A stretch of DNA of 64,000 nucleotides from G11 sp947167445 (GCA_947167445.1 CAMVID010000011.1:1-64000), one strand, 5' to 3'; numbered from the stretch's first letter, positions 26,169 through 35,370 are shown. Notes: a model not told the origin generated them from the letters alone. Translations and numbers: made by a program.

Positions 26169-28319
26169 TTAGAGTTGTGTGTTTGAGAACCTTCCTACAG
26201 GAGCTTCGTTCTCGGCTCTAAGATCCTCCATGGACTTAGGTGCCTCCCATTTCTCTTCCTTGGGCTCCTCGGCTTTAGGCTCTTCAGGCTTGGGCTCTTC
26301 TAGCTTAGGGTCCTCAGACTTTTCTTCTGCCTTGGGTTCTTCGGCCTTTACCTCGTCAGCCTTAGGTTCCTCAGTCTTAGCCTCGTCTTCCTTCTTCTCC
26401 TCGGGCTCAGGGAGTCCCTTTGCCTCACGGAATATCTTCATGAATTCCTTACCGGTGATGGTCTCTTTCTCGATAAGGTATTCGGCAATCTTATCCATTA
26501 CGTCGCGGTTCTCGGAAAGAAGCTTCTTGGCTTCCTCATAACATTCTTTGAGGATTCGCATTACTTCCTTGTCAACTTCCGCTGCAGTCACGTCCGCACA
26601 GTTAAGAGCTGCTCTGCCGTCAAGGTACTTGCTCTCTACTGTGGCAAGTCCGATAAGACCAAACTTCTTGCTCATACCGTACTGGGTAACCATGGACTTG
26701 GCAATATCTGTAGCCTTCTCAATATCATTTGATGCTCCGGAAGTTACCGTATCAAATACAATCTCCTCTGCAGCACGTCCACCGAGAAGTCCCACAATCA
26801 TCTCGTGAAGTTCTTTCTCGGAGTTAAGATACTTCTCCTCCTCAGGTACATGCATTACGTATCCTAAGGCACCCATGGTTCTGGGAACGATGGTAATCTT
26901 CTGTACAGGCTCAGTGTTCTTCTGAAGGGCTGAAAGAAGAGCGTGGCCAACCTCATGGTAGGAAACAATCTTTCTCTCTTCCTTACTCATGATTCGATCC
27001 TTCTTCTCCTTACCTACGAGAACCTGCTCAACGGCTTCGAAGAGGTCTTTCTGAGTTACATACTCACGTTTATTCTTAACGGCATTGATTGCCGCCTCGT
27101 TAATCATGTTGGCAAGATCGGAACCTACGGCACCGCTGGTTGCAAGAGCGATTGCCTCAAGGTCAACGGTCTCATCCATCTTAACATCCTTGGCATGAAC
27201 CTTAAGAATCTCCACACGTCCTTTAAGGTCGGGCTTATCAACGATAATTCGTCTGTCAAAACGTCCGGGACGAAGAAGAGCCTTGTCAAGAATCTCAGGT
27301 CTGTTGGTTGCTGCAAGGATTAAGACACCCTTTGTGGAATCGAAACCATCCATCTCAGAAAGGAGCTGGTTAAGAGTCTGCTCTCTTTCCTCGTTTCCTC
27401 CACCGTAACGGTTATCACGACTTCGTCCGATGGCATCAATCTCATCTATGAATACAATACAGGGAGCATTCTTACTTGCTTCCTTGAACAAATCTCTAAC
27501 TCTGGAGGCACCGACTCCGACATACATCTCAATGAAGTCGGAACCTGTCAGTGAGAAGAAGGGTACATGTGCTTCACCGGCAACCGCTTTCGCAAGAAGT
27601 GTCTTACCTGTTCCGGGAGGGCCTACAAGAAGGGCTCCTTTAGGTATCTTGGCACCGATTCCCGCATACCTTCCGGGGTTATGCAAGAAATCCACCACCT
27701 CTACCAGTGACTCTTTTGCCTCGTCTTCTCCGGCAACATCCTTAAATGTAACGCCTGTTTCTTTTTGTACATAAACCTTTGCGGTGTTCTTGCCCACTCC
27801 CATTGGGCCGCCTGCTCCGCCAATCTTCTTGAAAAGGAAGCTCAGCACAATGAGCATTATAATTACAGGCAATACATATGTTATCAGTATCGAAAGCAAA
27901 ACGCCTGAGTTATCGGAAATCTGTCTGTTAATCTCGACGTTGTGCTCCTTCAGGTAGGGAATCAGATTCTCGTCATCATCAACATAACCTGTGTAATATG
28001 TTTCTCCCGACTTGCCCATCATGTTTCCGTAAATATACCAATCGGGAAGGTTGTTTGATTGTTTGGCCTGGCCTGTGGTAAAGATAGTCAGACGACTCTT
28101 ATCCACCGAGATCTCTACGCTCTCAACTTTGCCTTCCTCCACCATTGTCAGAAACTCGGTGTAGGAAATCTCCTGAGAAGAATCTCCGCTAAACAGTCTC
28201 ATTATTATGCTTACCAGAAAGATGGTAAATAATATGGCAAGCATTATAAAGGAAAGGCTCGGCTTCCTGTTCTGATTGTTAGGACCCCCGTTTCCCCCCT
28301 GGTTGTTATTGTTTTCCAT
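26169..28319 (-). CDS. ftsH: ATP-dependent zinc metalloprotease FtsH
   Basis: The 716-residue membrane-bound AAA protease degrades misfolded membrane and regulatory proteins. It has two membrane segments (about 22-42 and 140-163) around an extracellular domain. Walker A GPPGTGKT is at 233-240, Walker B includes FIDEIDAIGR (about 290-299), and the zinc site is HEVGH at 455-459 with a probable third ligand at D532. A tail of about 55 residues (637-691) consists of imperfect EEPKAEEPK repeats, unusual in extent. A promoter (TTGATT, 18 bases, TATAAT) lies upstream. Confidence 0.96.
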   Translation of the reverse strand: MENNNNQGGNGGPNNQNRKPSLSFIMLAILFTIFLVSIIMRLFSGDSSQEISYTEFLTMVEEGKVESVEISVDKSRLTIFTTGQAKQSNNLPDWYIYGNMMGKSGETYYTGYVDDDENLIPYLKEHNVEINRQISDNSGVLLSILITYVLPVIIMLIVLSFLFKKIGGAGGPMGVGKNTAKVYVQKETGVTFKDVAGEDEAKESLVEVVDFLHNPGRYAGIGAKIPKGALLVGPPGTGKTLLAKAVAGEAHVPFFSLTGSDFIEMYVGVGASRVRDLFKEASKNAPCIVFIDEIDAIGRSRDNRYGGGNEEREQTLNQLLSEMDGFDSTKGVLILAATNRPEILDKALLRPGRFDRRIIVDKPDLKGRVEILKVHAKDVKMDETVDLEAIALATSGAVGSDLANMINEAAINAVKNKREYVTQKDLFEAVEQVLVGKEKKDRIMSKEERKIVSYHEVGHALLSALQKNTEPVQKITIVPRTMGALGYVMHVPEEEKYLNSEKELHEMIVGLLGGRAAEEIVFDTVTSGASNDIEKATDIAKSMVTQYGMSKKFGLIGLATVESKYLDGRAALNCADVTAAEVDKEVMRILKECYEEAKKLLSENRDVMDKIAEYLIEKETITGKEFMKIFREAKGLPEPEEKKEDEAKTEEPKADEVKAEEPKAEEKSEDPKLEEPKPEEPKAEEPKEEKWEAPKSMEDLRAENEAPVGRFSNTQL

Positions 28320-28357
28320 ATAATTTCTCTCCTATGGGTAATCACGTTACCTTTATA

Positions 28358-28387
28358 ATTATATGTTAGCGTTTACAGCCAAATCAA
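28358..28387 (-). promoter_or_regulatory. Predicted ftsH promoter
   Basis: Minus-strand -35 TTGATT (28382-28387), 18-base spacer and a perfect -10 TATAAT (28358-28363), 38 bases before the ATG. Confidence 0.6.
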
Positions 28388-28420
28388 TAAACTGTTTATA
28401 AACTTTTAAATAAAACTTTC

Positions 28421-29872
28421 TTAAACGTCGCAGGTCAAATGCATTCCAAGCTTCTTGAATACCTTCATATCAACGCTTGAAAGAACGCATGTGGAGTGAA
28501 CCTCACATCCCTTAAGTTTGGGAAGCTGCTCTGAAGCAATCTTGGCAACATCGCTTATGGATGCGCTTACTGAAAGGGCAATCAGAATCTCATCAGTATG
28601 AAGTCTGGGGTTCTTGCTGCCCATATATTTGGTCTTAAGAGTCTGAATAGGTTCAATGGCCGTAGGTGTAACGACTTTGAGGTCTTTGGAGATCCCTGCT
28701 TCTTTTTTCAAAGCTTTAAGAAGCACTGCTGCCGCAGGTCCCAAAAGGTCCGTGGTCTTTCCTGTAAGAATTGTGCCGTCCTCCATCTCGATGGCAACTG
28801 CAGGCTTTCCTGTCTCTTCGGCACGCTTTCTTGCAGCTGCAACGGTCTTTCTGTCGTCCACAGAAATTCCGGCCTGATTCATAAGAAACTCAGCCTTATA
28901 AATCATCTCGTTGGTGAGAAGGCCTTTCTTCTTATCGATAAGAGCCTGTAAATATCTTCTGATAATCTCCTGATGAGATGCCTCAACGCAGATATCATCA
29001 TCTATTATGCACTTTCCAACCATGTTAACGCCCATATCGGTTGGAGATTTGTATGGGCTTTTACCCATAATCTCTGTAAGGATTGCGTTAAGCACAGGAA
29101 AAATCTCAATATCTCTGTTGTAGTTAACTGTGGTCTCGCCGTAAGCTTCCAGGTGGAAGGGGTCAATCATGTTAACGTCATTAAGGTCGATGGTTGCCGC
29201 CTCGTACGCAAGGTTAACGGCATGTTTAAGAGGAAGGTTCCAAACGGGGAAGGTCTCGAACTTGGCGTAACCTGCCTTGATTCCTCTCTTGTGCTCATGG
29301 TAGAGCTGCGAAAGGCATGTAGCCATCTTGCCGCTTCCGGGACCGGGAGCTGTTACCACTACCAAAGGTCTTGTGGTCTTAATGTATTCGTTTCGTCCGT
29401 ATCCTTCGTCTGAAACGATAAGGGGAACATTATTGGGATAACCGGGTATAGGATAGTGAAGATAAGACTCAATTCCAAGGTTCTTAAGTCTCTGACGATA
29501 TTTGTCGACACTGGGCTGGCCGGCGTATTTGGTGATTACCACACCGCCTACATAAAAGCCCATGCTTTTGAAGATGTCAACCAGACGAAGCAGATCCTCG
29601 TCGTATGTGATTCCAAGATCACCTCTTACTTTGTTGGCCTCAATGGCGTCGGCGCCGATTACAAGAATCATCTCCGCCTGGTCCTGAAGCTTCATAAGCA
29701 TCTTCAGTTTACTGTCCGGCTCAAATCCGGGGAGAACTCTTGATGCATGCAAGTCATCGTAAAGTTTCCCGCCGAATTCCAGGTAAAGCTTACCGCCGAA
29801 CTCGTCTATCCTTTCTTTAATTCTCTCCGACTGCAATTTAAGATATTTGTCGTTGTCAAACCCGATTTTCAT
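28421..29872 (-). CDS. DUF1846 (UPF0371) family protein
   Basis: A 483-residue cytoplasmic protein recognised as DUF1846 from its N-terminus (MKIGFDNDKYLKLQSERIKER) and family length of about 500. It contains a glycine-rich loop APGPGSGKMATC near residue 174 that resembles a P-loop, plus DPFHLEAYG and VNYNRDIE motifs near 240-255. The family is widespread in Firmicutes and Actinobacteria; I know no established reaction for it, though nucleotide binding is plausible from the loop. CGGAGGA precedes the ATG. It stands as a single gene between the Hsp70 gene and ftsH. Confidence 0.88.
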   Translation of the reverse strand: MKIGFDNDKYLKLQSERIKERIDEFGGKLYLEFGGKLYDDLHASRVLPGFEPDSKLKMLMKLQDQAEMILVIGADAIEANKVRGDLGITYDEDLLRLVDIFKSMGFYVGGVVITKYAGQPSVDKYRQRLKNLGIESYLHYPIPGYPNNVPLIVSDEGYGRNEYIKTTRPLVVVTAPGPGSGKMATCLSQLYHEHKRGIKAGYAKFETFPVWNLPLKHAVNLAYEAATIDLNDVNMIDPFHLEAYGETTVNYNRDIEIFPVLNAILTEIMGKSPYKSPTDMGVNMVGKCIIDDDICVEASHQEIIRRYLQALIDKKKGLLTNEMIYKAEFLMNQAGISVDDRKTVAAARKRAEETGKPAVAIEMEDGTILTGKTTDLLGPAAAVLLKALKKEAGISKDLKVVTPTAIEPIQTLKTKYMGSKNPRLHTDEILIALSVSASISDVAKIASEQLPKLKGCEVHSTCVLSSVDMKVFKKLGMHLTCDV

Positions 29873-29923
29873 AGTTCCTCCGATATTACTAAAACTCTTT
29901 ATAACTAATTAATTATATAATCT

Positions 29924-31630
29924 TTATTTCAAGATGTCATCCCACAAATCATCTGTTTCCCCTTCAAATCTGAACATTGTCTTCTCAAGTTCCTTAAGTC
30001 TTAAGGCAAAGCCTGCAGCAGCTTTTTGGCACTCGGGTATTCTGCAGGTCTCAAGGACATTGTCGAAACGCATAAGTTCTATCTCGATGGCTCTCTTCTG
30101 ATATTCATTTCCTTCCTCGAATATCCTTAATGCTCTTTCGATAACGTACTTAACTTCAGGAAGCTCTCTGGGATCCTGTTTAAGCTCTTCCATATTCATT
30201 TTAAGCTTGTCCATATAATCTGAGTCTACGCCCATATTTGCCCCACGGCTTCTGTGAACGCTGGCCCCGTTTAATGGACAGTGAACATCTATGTCAAATA
30301 TTCCGTTCAAATCATAGGAGAATCGCACGTCCACAAAGGCTTCACCCTTGGGAAGTCTGGGTACTCTGACACTAAAATTATCAAGCAGCAGATTCCTGGA
30401 AGCAATATGGTTCTCACCCTGATATATGTTAATCTCAATTTTGGACTGGTTGTCATGGACTGTATAATATCTGTGCATTCTGCTGACAGGTAACGTCTGG
30501 TTCTTCGGGATAATAACAGACATAACGTCACCAAGTATTTCAATACCCAAAGAGAAGGAACAGATATCTGTCATTACTATATCCTTAACCTCTTCTTTTC
30601 TCAGGTTAATTCCCGTAACAACTCCTGCTCCTTTACATATGGATACATCCCCTTCGGGATCCATATATACTTTTCCTCCAAAAAGACTGCTTACATAGGC
30701 TCTGACACAGGGCATCTTGGAGGAGCCACCTACCATAATCACGCCTGATATATCTTCGATATTCAGCATGGAATCGTTCATAAGCTTCTTAAGAACAACT
30801 GTGATTCTTTTGAAAATCGGCTCAGAAAGGTCAATCAGTTCCTGCTGTGTCAGGGAATATTCATATTCCTTATCCTCAATATTAACCTTAGCGCTCACCT
30901 CATCCGAGGAGGACAGAGCAATCTTAATATTCTCGGCAAAGGCAATGAAAACAGCCTGCTCTTTAAGATTCAGCGCGTTCCAGTCATGGCCGGTTTTATT
31001 ACAGATATCTATGGCAATAGCCTCGTTAAAATCCTTGCCGCCAAGGCTGTTATCGCCGGAGATATTGCATATCTCCACCATATTGTCGAAGGCCTCAACA
31101 AGGGTAACGTCAAGAGTACCGCCACCAAAATCAAATACTATGAACCTTTCGTCCTCATCCATATTTCTTATATGATATGCTAGAGCTGCTGCGGAAGGTT
31201 CATTAACAAGCTGCGTTACCTTTATGCCGGCTTTCACTCCGGCCAGTCTTGTGGCTTCGCGTTGATGGTCATCAAAGTAGGCTGGAACACTGATTACAGC
31301 CTCCGTCACCTCTTCATTCAAATATTTCTCGGCATCGTTCACCAGTTTTCTGATAATTATTGCCGACAGTTCAATGGGAGAAACGCTGCCGCCGTCTTCA
31401 CGTTTTAGCTTCACGTCTTTTCCCATGAGTCTTTTAAACTCTTTGAAAGTATTCTCGGGTTTGGTTATCAGCATTTCCTTTGCTGTTTTGCCAACATAGG
31501 TCTCTTTCCCGAAAGATACTACCGAAGGAGTAAGATACTCTCCAAACTCATTCGGAATGAGTTTAACCCCCTCATCTGTCCAAACACTTACAAGGCTGTT
31601 TGTTGTTCCCAAATCAATACCAACTATCAT
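29924..31630 (-). CDS. Hsp70-family chaperone (non-canonical DnaK paralogue)
   Basis: A 568-residue Hsp70 protein. The start at 31630 (MIVGIDLGTTNSLVSVW) has GGGGGAAG upstream. ATPase motifs are intact: GIDLGTTNS at the N-terminus, FDFGGGTLDV near 168 and the adenosine loop VMVGGSSKMP near 306. A substrate-binding region follows (about 355-470), but the protein is shorter than DnaK (about 610) and has a divergent helical end. DnaK operon partners grpE, dnaJ and hrcA are absent. Instead its start lies inside the end of a J-like membrane protein gene (17-base overlap), so the two products are co-made and probably work together. Confidence 0.92.
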   Translation of the reverse strand: MIVGIDLGTTNSLVSVWTDEGVKLIPNEFGEYLTPSVVSFGKETYVGKTAKEMLITKPENTFKEFKRLMGKDVKLKREDGGSVSPIELSAIIIRKLVNDAEKYLNEEVTEAVISVPAYFDDHQREATRLAGVKAGIKVTQLVNEPSAAALAYHIRNMDEDERFIVFDFGGGTLDVTLVEAFDNMVEICNISGDNSLGGKDFNEAIAIDICNKTGHDWNALNLKEQAVFIAFAENIKIALSSSDEVSAKVNIEDKEYEYSLTQQELIDLSEPIFKRITVVLKKLMNDSMLNIEDISGVIMVGGSSKMPCVRAYVSSLFGGKVYMDPEGDVSICKGAGVVTGINLRKEEVKDIVMTDICSFSLGIEILGDVMSVIIPKNQTLPVSRMHRYYTVHDNQSKIEINIYQGENHIASRNLLLDNFSVRVPRLPKGEAFVDVRFSYDLNGIFDIDVHCPLNGASVHRSRGANMGVDSDYMDKLKMNMEELKQDPRELPEVKYVIERALRIFEEGNEYQKRAIEIELMRFDNVLETCRIPECQKAAAGFALRLKELEKTMFRFEGETDDLWDDILK

Positions 31631-33254
31631 GCTCTTCCCCCAAAATCTTAGTTCCAAATACATTATGTATCGTATTTTTGATTCTCGCGCACAACGCATC
31701 CGGCCATCCTTTGTCATAAATCTTAAGCGAAAAAGGTCGTCCTATCTTCTGAACAATCTGCAATGTCCTCTTCCTTGAGCCCGGAAGGCCCGGAATAATT
31801 GTTGCTCTTGATATGTTTTCGAATTTAAGCATACCTATATCCAATGGACTCTTCATAATCAGGTAGTCATTCATGAAAAATACATTGCCGCCCACGGTTC
31901 TGTAACAGTAGCCTTCCAATATATTCCTTTTAAATGATGTCCTGTGTTTTGCCATTCTAAAGTAAATCACATAAACATGAAGCAGTACCAAAAATCCCTT
32001 GATAAAGGAAGCCATAAAAAGCAGAAATGTAGGAGCTATTATGATGATTACTCCCGCAAACGAAAGACAATATGGAATCATTTTCCCGGCGTCTTTAAAT
32101 TCTCTCCCATAAATTGCCAGATTAGTGAATATGACAAAACAAATAATCCATATGATGCTATAGATAATCTGTTCCTTGAAATTGCGTTTTAGAGAATTTG
32201 TAAAATGAGGATTGGAACAAACCCTCACCCTACCGTCCGGATCCGGAAGCATCTTAGTCACCAGGGTAATCTTATCGAATTCAACTTCGCCAAGATAATG
32301 TGCTTCTGAATCCTTTAGGATGCATAAAAGGCTTGTATATCTGTAATGCTCAGGAGATAAAACTATTATCTCTTTTCCTGTGCAGTCTATTACCCTTAAT
32401 TCATCATTCTTAGGGTTCAGGGTCCATCCAAGATCCTTCCACAGATACTTCTTAAAACCCTTTTTCAAATCTATCAAAATCCGGGAATCACACAGGAAAT
32501 CCTTCTTGCACAAAAATTTCCCAAGCCCGTAGGGTGAGATATATCCTATGGAGAGGCGCAAATCCTTCTTCCCTGAGCACTCGCTGAAAAGGGCATAACA
32601 ATCACCCTTTTTGCTTTTGTCTGTCAGTCGGCCTGCTTCCGACTTCATGGAAAGGAATCTGGAATAAACTCCGGTCCATTCTCCTGTTTTTCTTCCACAG
32701 ATTATCGCTTTTTCAAAGACATCATATGCCTTGTACTCAAGCCCCGCTATATTGGAAATTATTTCCAAAAGCAAGTGAGTAAACTCCGGAGTAATCTCAT
32801 CAGCATAAAAGCTGTGATTCCAGCCTTCAAAGATTAATTCGAAAGCCCTTGCCGTCTTGTATTTAGACGTTTTAAGGGACATAAGTTCACCCATTTGGGA
32901 AAAGAATGTGAGCATGATTCGCTGTCTTTCGGACAGGTTGTCATTCTCAGATTCCCTCCAAAATGATGTAAAGGGATTGTTTTCTTTTGCCTCATCAGAG
33001 AAGGGAGGAAAAAGATTCTCCTCTTCATAGGTCTCAGGCTCTTCTTCCGATGACTCCCGAATGTCTTTTTCTTCTGCTACTGTTTTCAGATCAGCCTGAC
33101 TTATGGCTGCCTTGTAACACCTTCTCAGCTCCTGAAATTCTTCAGGGTGCTCCGAAGGGTGATATTTCTTGGCAGCCTCTGCATATGCTGCCTTAATTGC
33201 GTTTTTGTCGGTGGTGGGCTCTATCTCAAGCCACTGCCAGATTGATTTTGCCAT
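31614..33254 (-). CDS. Membrane protein with divergent N-terminal J domain
   Basis: A 546-residue protein. Residues 1-50 resemble a J domain: IKAAYAEAAKKYHPSEHPEEF aligns with the DnaJ helix II-loop, but the invariant HPD is HPS. An acidic linker (about 60-95) and a large soluble region follow. Then come a membrane segment near 363-382 and a long hydrophobic stretch near 397-435, with a basic C-terminal domain after it. It presumably recruits the Hsp70 encoded by the overlapping downstream gene to the membrane; loss of the Asp makes classical stimulation doubtful. The large central region is not recognised. AGGGGAG precedes the ATG. Confidence 0.75.
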   Translation of the reverse strand: MAKSIWQWLEIEPTTDKNAIKAAYAEAAKKYHPSEHPEEFQELRRCYKAAISQADLKTVAEEKDIRESSEEEPETYEEENLFPPFSDEAKENNPFTSFWRESENDNLSERQRIMLTFFSQMGELMSLKTSKYKTARAFELIFEGWNHSFYADEITPEFTHLLLEIISNIAGLEYKAYDVFEKAIICGRKTGEWTGVYSRFLSMKSEAGRLTDKSKKGDCYALFSECSGKKDLRLSIGYISPYGLGKFLCKKDFLCDSRILIDLKKGFKKYLWKDLGWTLNPKNDELRVIDCTGKEIIVLSPEHYRYTSLLCILKDSEAHYLGEVEFDKITLVTKMLPDPDGRVRVCSNPHFTNSLKRNFKEQIIYSIIWIICFVIFTNLAIYGREFKDAGKMIPYCLSFAGVIIIIAPTFLLFMASFIKGFLVLLHVYVIYFRMAKHRTSFKRNILEGYCYRTVGGNVFFMNDYLIMKSPLDIGMLKFENISRATIIPGLPGSRKRTLQIVQKIGRPFSLKIYDKGWPDALCARIKNTIHNVFGTKILGEEHDSWY

Positions 33255-33289
33255 TTTTACTCCCCTGCCCCATATTAATTATTTATTCG

Positions 33290-33958
33290 TCAGCCAAAAG
33301 ATTTTGCAAAGAAACCCTTCAAGGTCATGTACAGAGATATAAGTGCAGCACCAAGAATCATTCCTGCCACAATATCCGTAAACCAGTGAACGCCACAGAT
33401 AAGTCGTCCCACAACTGTAAGGGCAATAATTAATCCAAGAACAATCTTAATAATCATTGATGTCTTGATGTCCTTAATTCTGTTTGTCACCTCAATAATG
33501 GCTGTTCCAAGAACCACAATAATAAGCATTGTGTGGGATGAAGGGAATGATGCTTCAAGGCCTTCCTCCACATCCTGGATAATAGGACGATAGTTGATTA
33601 CAAGTTTCTCAAAGAGAGCATAGAAAACTATTGTTGCCACATAGGTTGCTCCAAGAGCATATATGTCGGATTCAACTGCCTTAAGGCTCTTGCCCCTAAT
33701 AAGCTGCATAAGACCGATAACACCGAAGAATGCCGCCACAAGGATTGCAACGATTCCGAAAACTTCCGTTAATTTGTACCAGAATTCATGTATTCCAATG
33801 GCATCTCTTACCGCACCGTTAACTGCAGCGAAGCCAACCTTGCTTCCTTCAGGTCCGATAGCTGCCACATCTACAGTCTTCACAAGGATTGTGAAGATGA
33901 TAAATACAACAAATAAAAGTGCTGTATATATTGCGTTTAGTTTTGTTTCTCTGTTCAT
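33290..33958 (-). CDS. PAP2-family membrane phosphatase
   Basis: A 222-residue integral membrane protein with about six spans. The start at 33958 (MNRETKLNAIYT) has AAGGCGG upstream. An upstream in-frame extension is rejected because it translates the AT-rich repeat. Three phosphatase motifs are visible: KLVINYRP, FPSSHT with the catalytic His, and GRLICGVHWFTD with the nucleophile His. Likely substrates are lipid phosphates such as phosphatidic acid or undecaprenyl diphosphate; sequence does not decide. A decamer tandem repeat lies in its presumed promoter region. Confidence 0.9.
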   Translation of the reverse strand: MNRETKLNAIYTALLFVVFIIFTILVKTVDVAAIGPEGSKVGFAAVNGAVRDAIGIHEFWYKLTEVFGIVAILVAAFFGVIGLMQLIRGKSLKAVESDIYALGATYVATIVFYALFEKLVINYRPIIQDVEEGLEASFPSSHTMLIIVVLGTAIIEVTNRIKDIKTSMIIKIVLGLIIALTVVGRLICGVHWFTDIVAGMILGAALISLYMTLKGFFAKSFG

Positions 33959-34010
33959 ATAATAACCGCCTTTTAATCGTTTTTGCGGGATTTTTATCCC
34001 ACAAAATATA

Positions 34011-34140
34011 ATACAATATAATTCAATATAATTGAATATAATCCAATATAATCGAATATAAAACAATATAATTCAATATAATTCAATATAATTGGGGTTC
34101 GAAAAATATAATTCAATATAAAACAATATAATTTGATATA
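34011..34140. repeat. Decamer tandem repeat, 13 units
   Basis: Thirteen consecutive ten-base units with consensus ATTCAATATA; two units (34091 and 34101) are diverged. Every junction creates the hexamer TATAAT on the plus strand. The ten-base period is close to one DNA helical turn. It lies 53-182 bases upstream of the PAP2 gene's ATG. Confidence 0.95.
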
Positions 34141-34144
34141 GAAA

Positions 34145-34306
34145 GCAACGGAAATCGAAAAAAAGCAAATCCCGTTGCTCAAAAAGCTTTAAAAAGGTAA
34201 TCTTGGGCATCGGGAATTGAAAAGCAGGACAATCCCGTTGCCCACAAGATCATAAAAAGGCAATTTCAGGCATCGAGAATTGAAATACAGCAAATCCCGA
34301 TTCCAA
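34145..34306. repeat. Three tandem copies of a 62-63-bp hairpin-forming repeat
   Basis: Units begin at 34145, 34207 and 34270. Each opens with GCA(A/T)CGG, continues with an A-rich stretch, and closes with AATCCCG(T/A)T at 34168, 34231 and 34293. Within each unit the opening and closing blocks pair: eight bases perfectly in unit 1, eleven with one mismatch in unit 2, weaker in unit 3. An AAAAAGG block separates units. The repeats lie between the decamer array and the galM terminator. Confidence 0.85.
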
Positions 34307-34340
34307 AAGACCTCCAAGGGCGAAAGCCCGAGGAGGTCTT
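34305..34340 (-). terminator. Terminator of galM
   Basis: A nine-base outer stem (AAGACCTCC / GGAGGTCTT) continued by an inner GGGC/GCCC stem, followed by TTTT on the minus strand, 17 bases after the galM stop. Confidence 0.85.
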
Positions 34341-34356
34341 GGTAATCAGTGGAAAA

Positions 34357-35277
34357 CTATATACTCTCAAAAGAAAATCTGGCATATTTGTGATAATGCT
34401 CTCCTGCCTTAAGGGTAGCATTGGGGAAGTCGTCTCTGTTGGGAGAGTTGGGATAAAGACCGGGCTCAAATGCGAAGCCTTCGAATGCCTTGTACTCGCC
34501 GCTTAAGAACTTGCCGGTGTAGAACTGAACGCCGGGAGCATCAGCTTCAAGTGTCATCTTTACTCCGTCGTAGCTTACTTCACAAACCTTGTCGCCCTCA
34601 CTCTTGTTAAGAACATAAGAATGATCGATGAAGCTCTTAATCTTTCTTGTCTTTCTGAAATCAAAGTACTCGTCAACAGGCTTAATCTCTGTAGGAATGC
34701 TCTCGTCATCTACAGCCACGTATTCATCAGCAAGGACCCTTGCCTCGTGATCTAAGATGCTGCCGCCACCGGCAAGGTTAAAATAAAGGTGAGTTGTGGG
34801 AGCATAAACCGTATCGGCATCGGTGTCGCCCTCAAAGTCAATCTTGAAAGCGTCATTCTCAACTGTATAAGTGAAAACAGCTGTTAAGTTTCCGGGATAT
34901 CCGTTCTCGCCGTCGGGTGAGAAATAAGTGAACTTAACTGCGTTGTCGCCAATCTCTTCTGCCTTAAAGGTTCTCTTGTCAAAAGCGTTAGGACCGCCGT
35001 GAAGCTGGTTCTTCCCTTCGTTGGCGGGAAGAATATACTCCTTGCCGTTTAAGGTGAACTTTGCATCCTTGATTCTGTTGGCATATCTTCCAACGATTGC
35101 TCCGATGAATCCGTCACCGTTTAAATACTCATCTGCAGTCTTGTGGGTGAGGGCAAGTTCCTTACCCTTGAATTTGACGGAGATGCAGGTTGCACCCAGT
35201 GTTGTAACGGTTACTGCCAAATCACCCTTGGCAATTTCATACTTGTCGTAGTTACCGAATTTTTCTTTTGTAATCAT
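34357..35277 (-). CDS. galM: Aldose 1-epimerase
   Basis: The 306-residue cytoplasmic enzyme interconverts alpha and beta anomers of glucose, galactose or xylose. Family motifs are present: VGRYANRIKDAKF with its Asn-Arg near 70, the catalytic His in TTHLYFNLAGGG near 162-173, AEAPGVQFYTG-like DAPGVQFYTG near 250, and the catalytic Glu in FAFEPGLYPNSPNR near 275-288. Normal family length is 310-350. AGGGG precedes the ATG. It is a single-gene unit, divergent from the TetR gene, and ends in a strong terminator. Confidence 0.94.
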   Translation of the reverse strand: MITKEKFGNYDKYEIAKGDLAVTVTTLGATCISVKFKGKELALTHKTADEYLNGDGFIGAIVGRYANRIKDAKFTLNGKEYILPANEGKNQLHGGPNAFDKRTFKAEEIGDNAVKFTYFSPDGENGYPGNLTAVFTYTVENDAFKIDFEGDTDADTVYAPTTHLYFNLAGGGSILDHEARVLADEYVAVDDESIPTEIKPVDEYFDFRKTRKIKSFIDHSYVLNKSEGDKVCEVSYDGVKMTLEADAPGVQFYTGKFLSGEYKAFEGFAFEPGLYPNSPNRDDFPNATLKAGEHYHKYARFSFESI

Positions 35278-35341
35278 AAGCTACCCCTTTGAATTCTGAA
35301 TTGATGTTTACATCAAGAAATATTATAGCTTAAAAACAGGC

Positions 35342-35370
35342 TTGACAGCAACAGAATAATATTGTTAAAT
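35342..35370 (+). promoter_or_regulatory. Predicted promoter of the TetR gene
   Basis: -35 TTGACA (35342-35347), 17-base spacer, -10 TTAAAT (35365-35370). The neighbouring operator overlaps the end of the -10 box. Confidence 0.65.

Noticed and set aside
33994..34182. Small open frame rich in Ile, Tyr and Leu across the decamer array
   Set aside because: It is a translation of the ten-base repeat, with no ribosome site and no family resemblance; the same applies to the upstream extension of the PAP2 gene.
34145..34306. Possible CRISPR array
   Set aside because: Only three units, the whole 62-63-base unit is repeated including what would be the spacers, and no cas genes are present.
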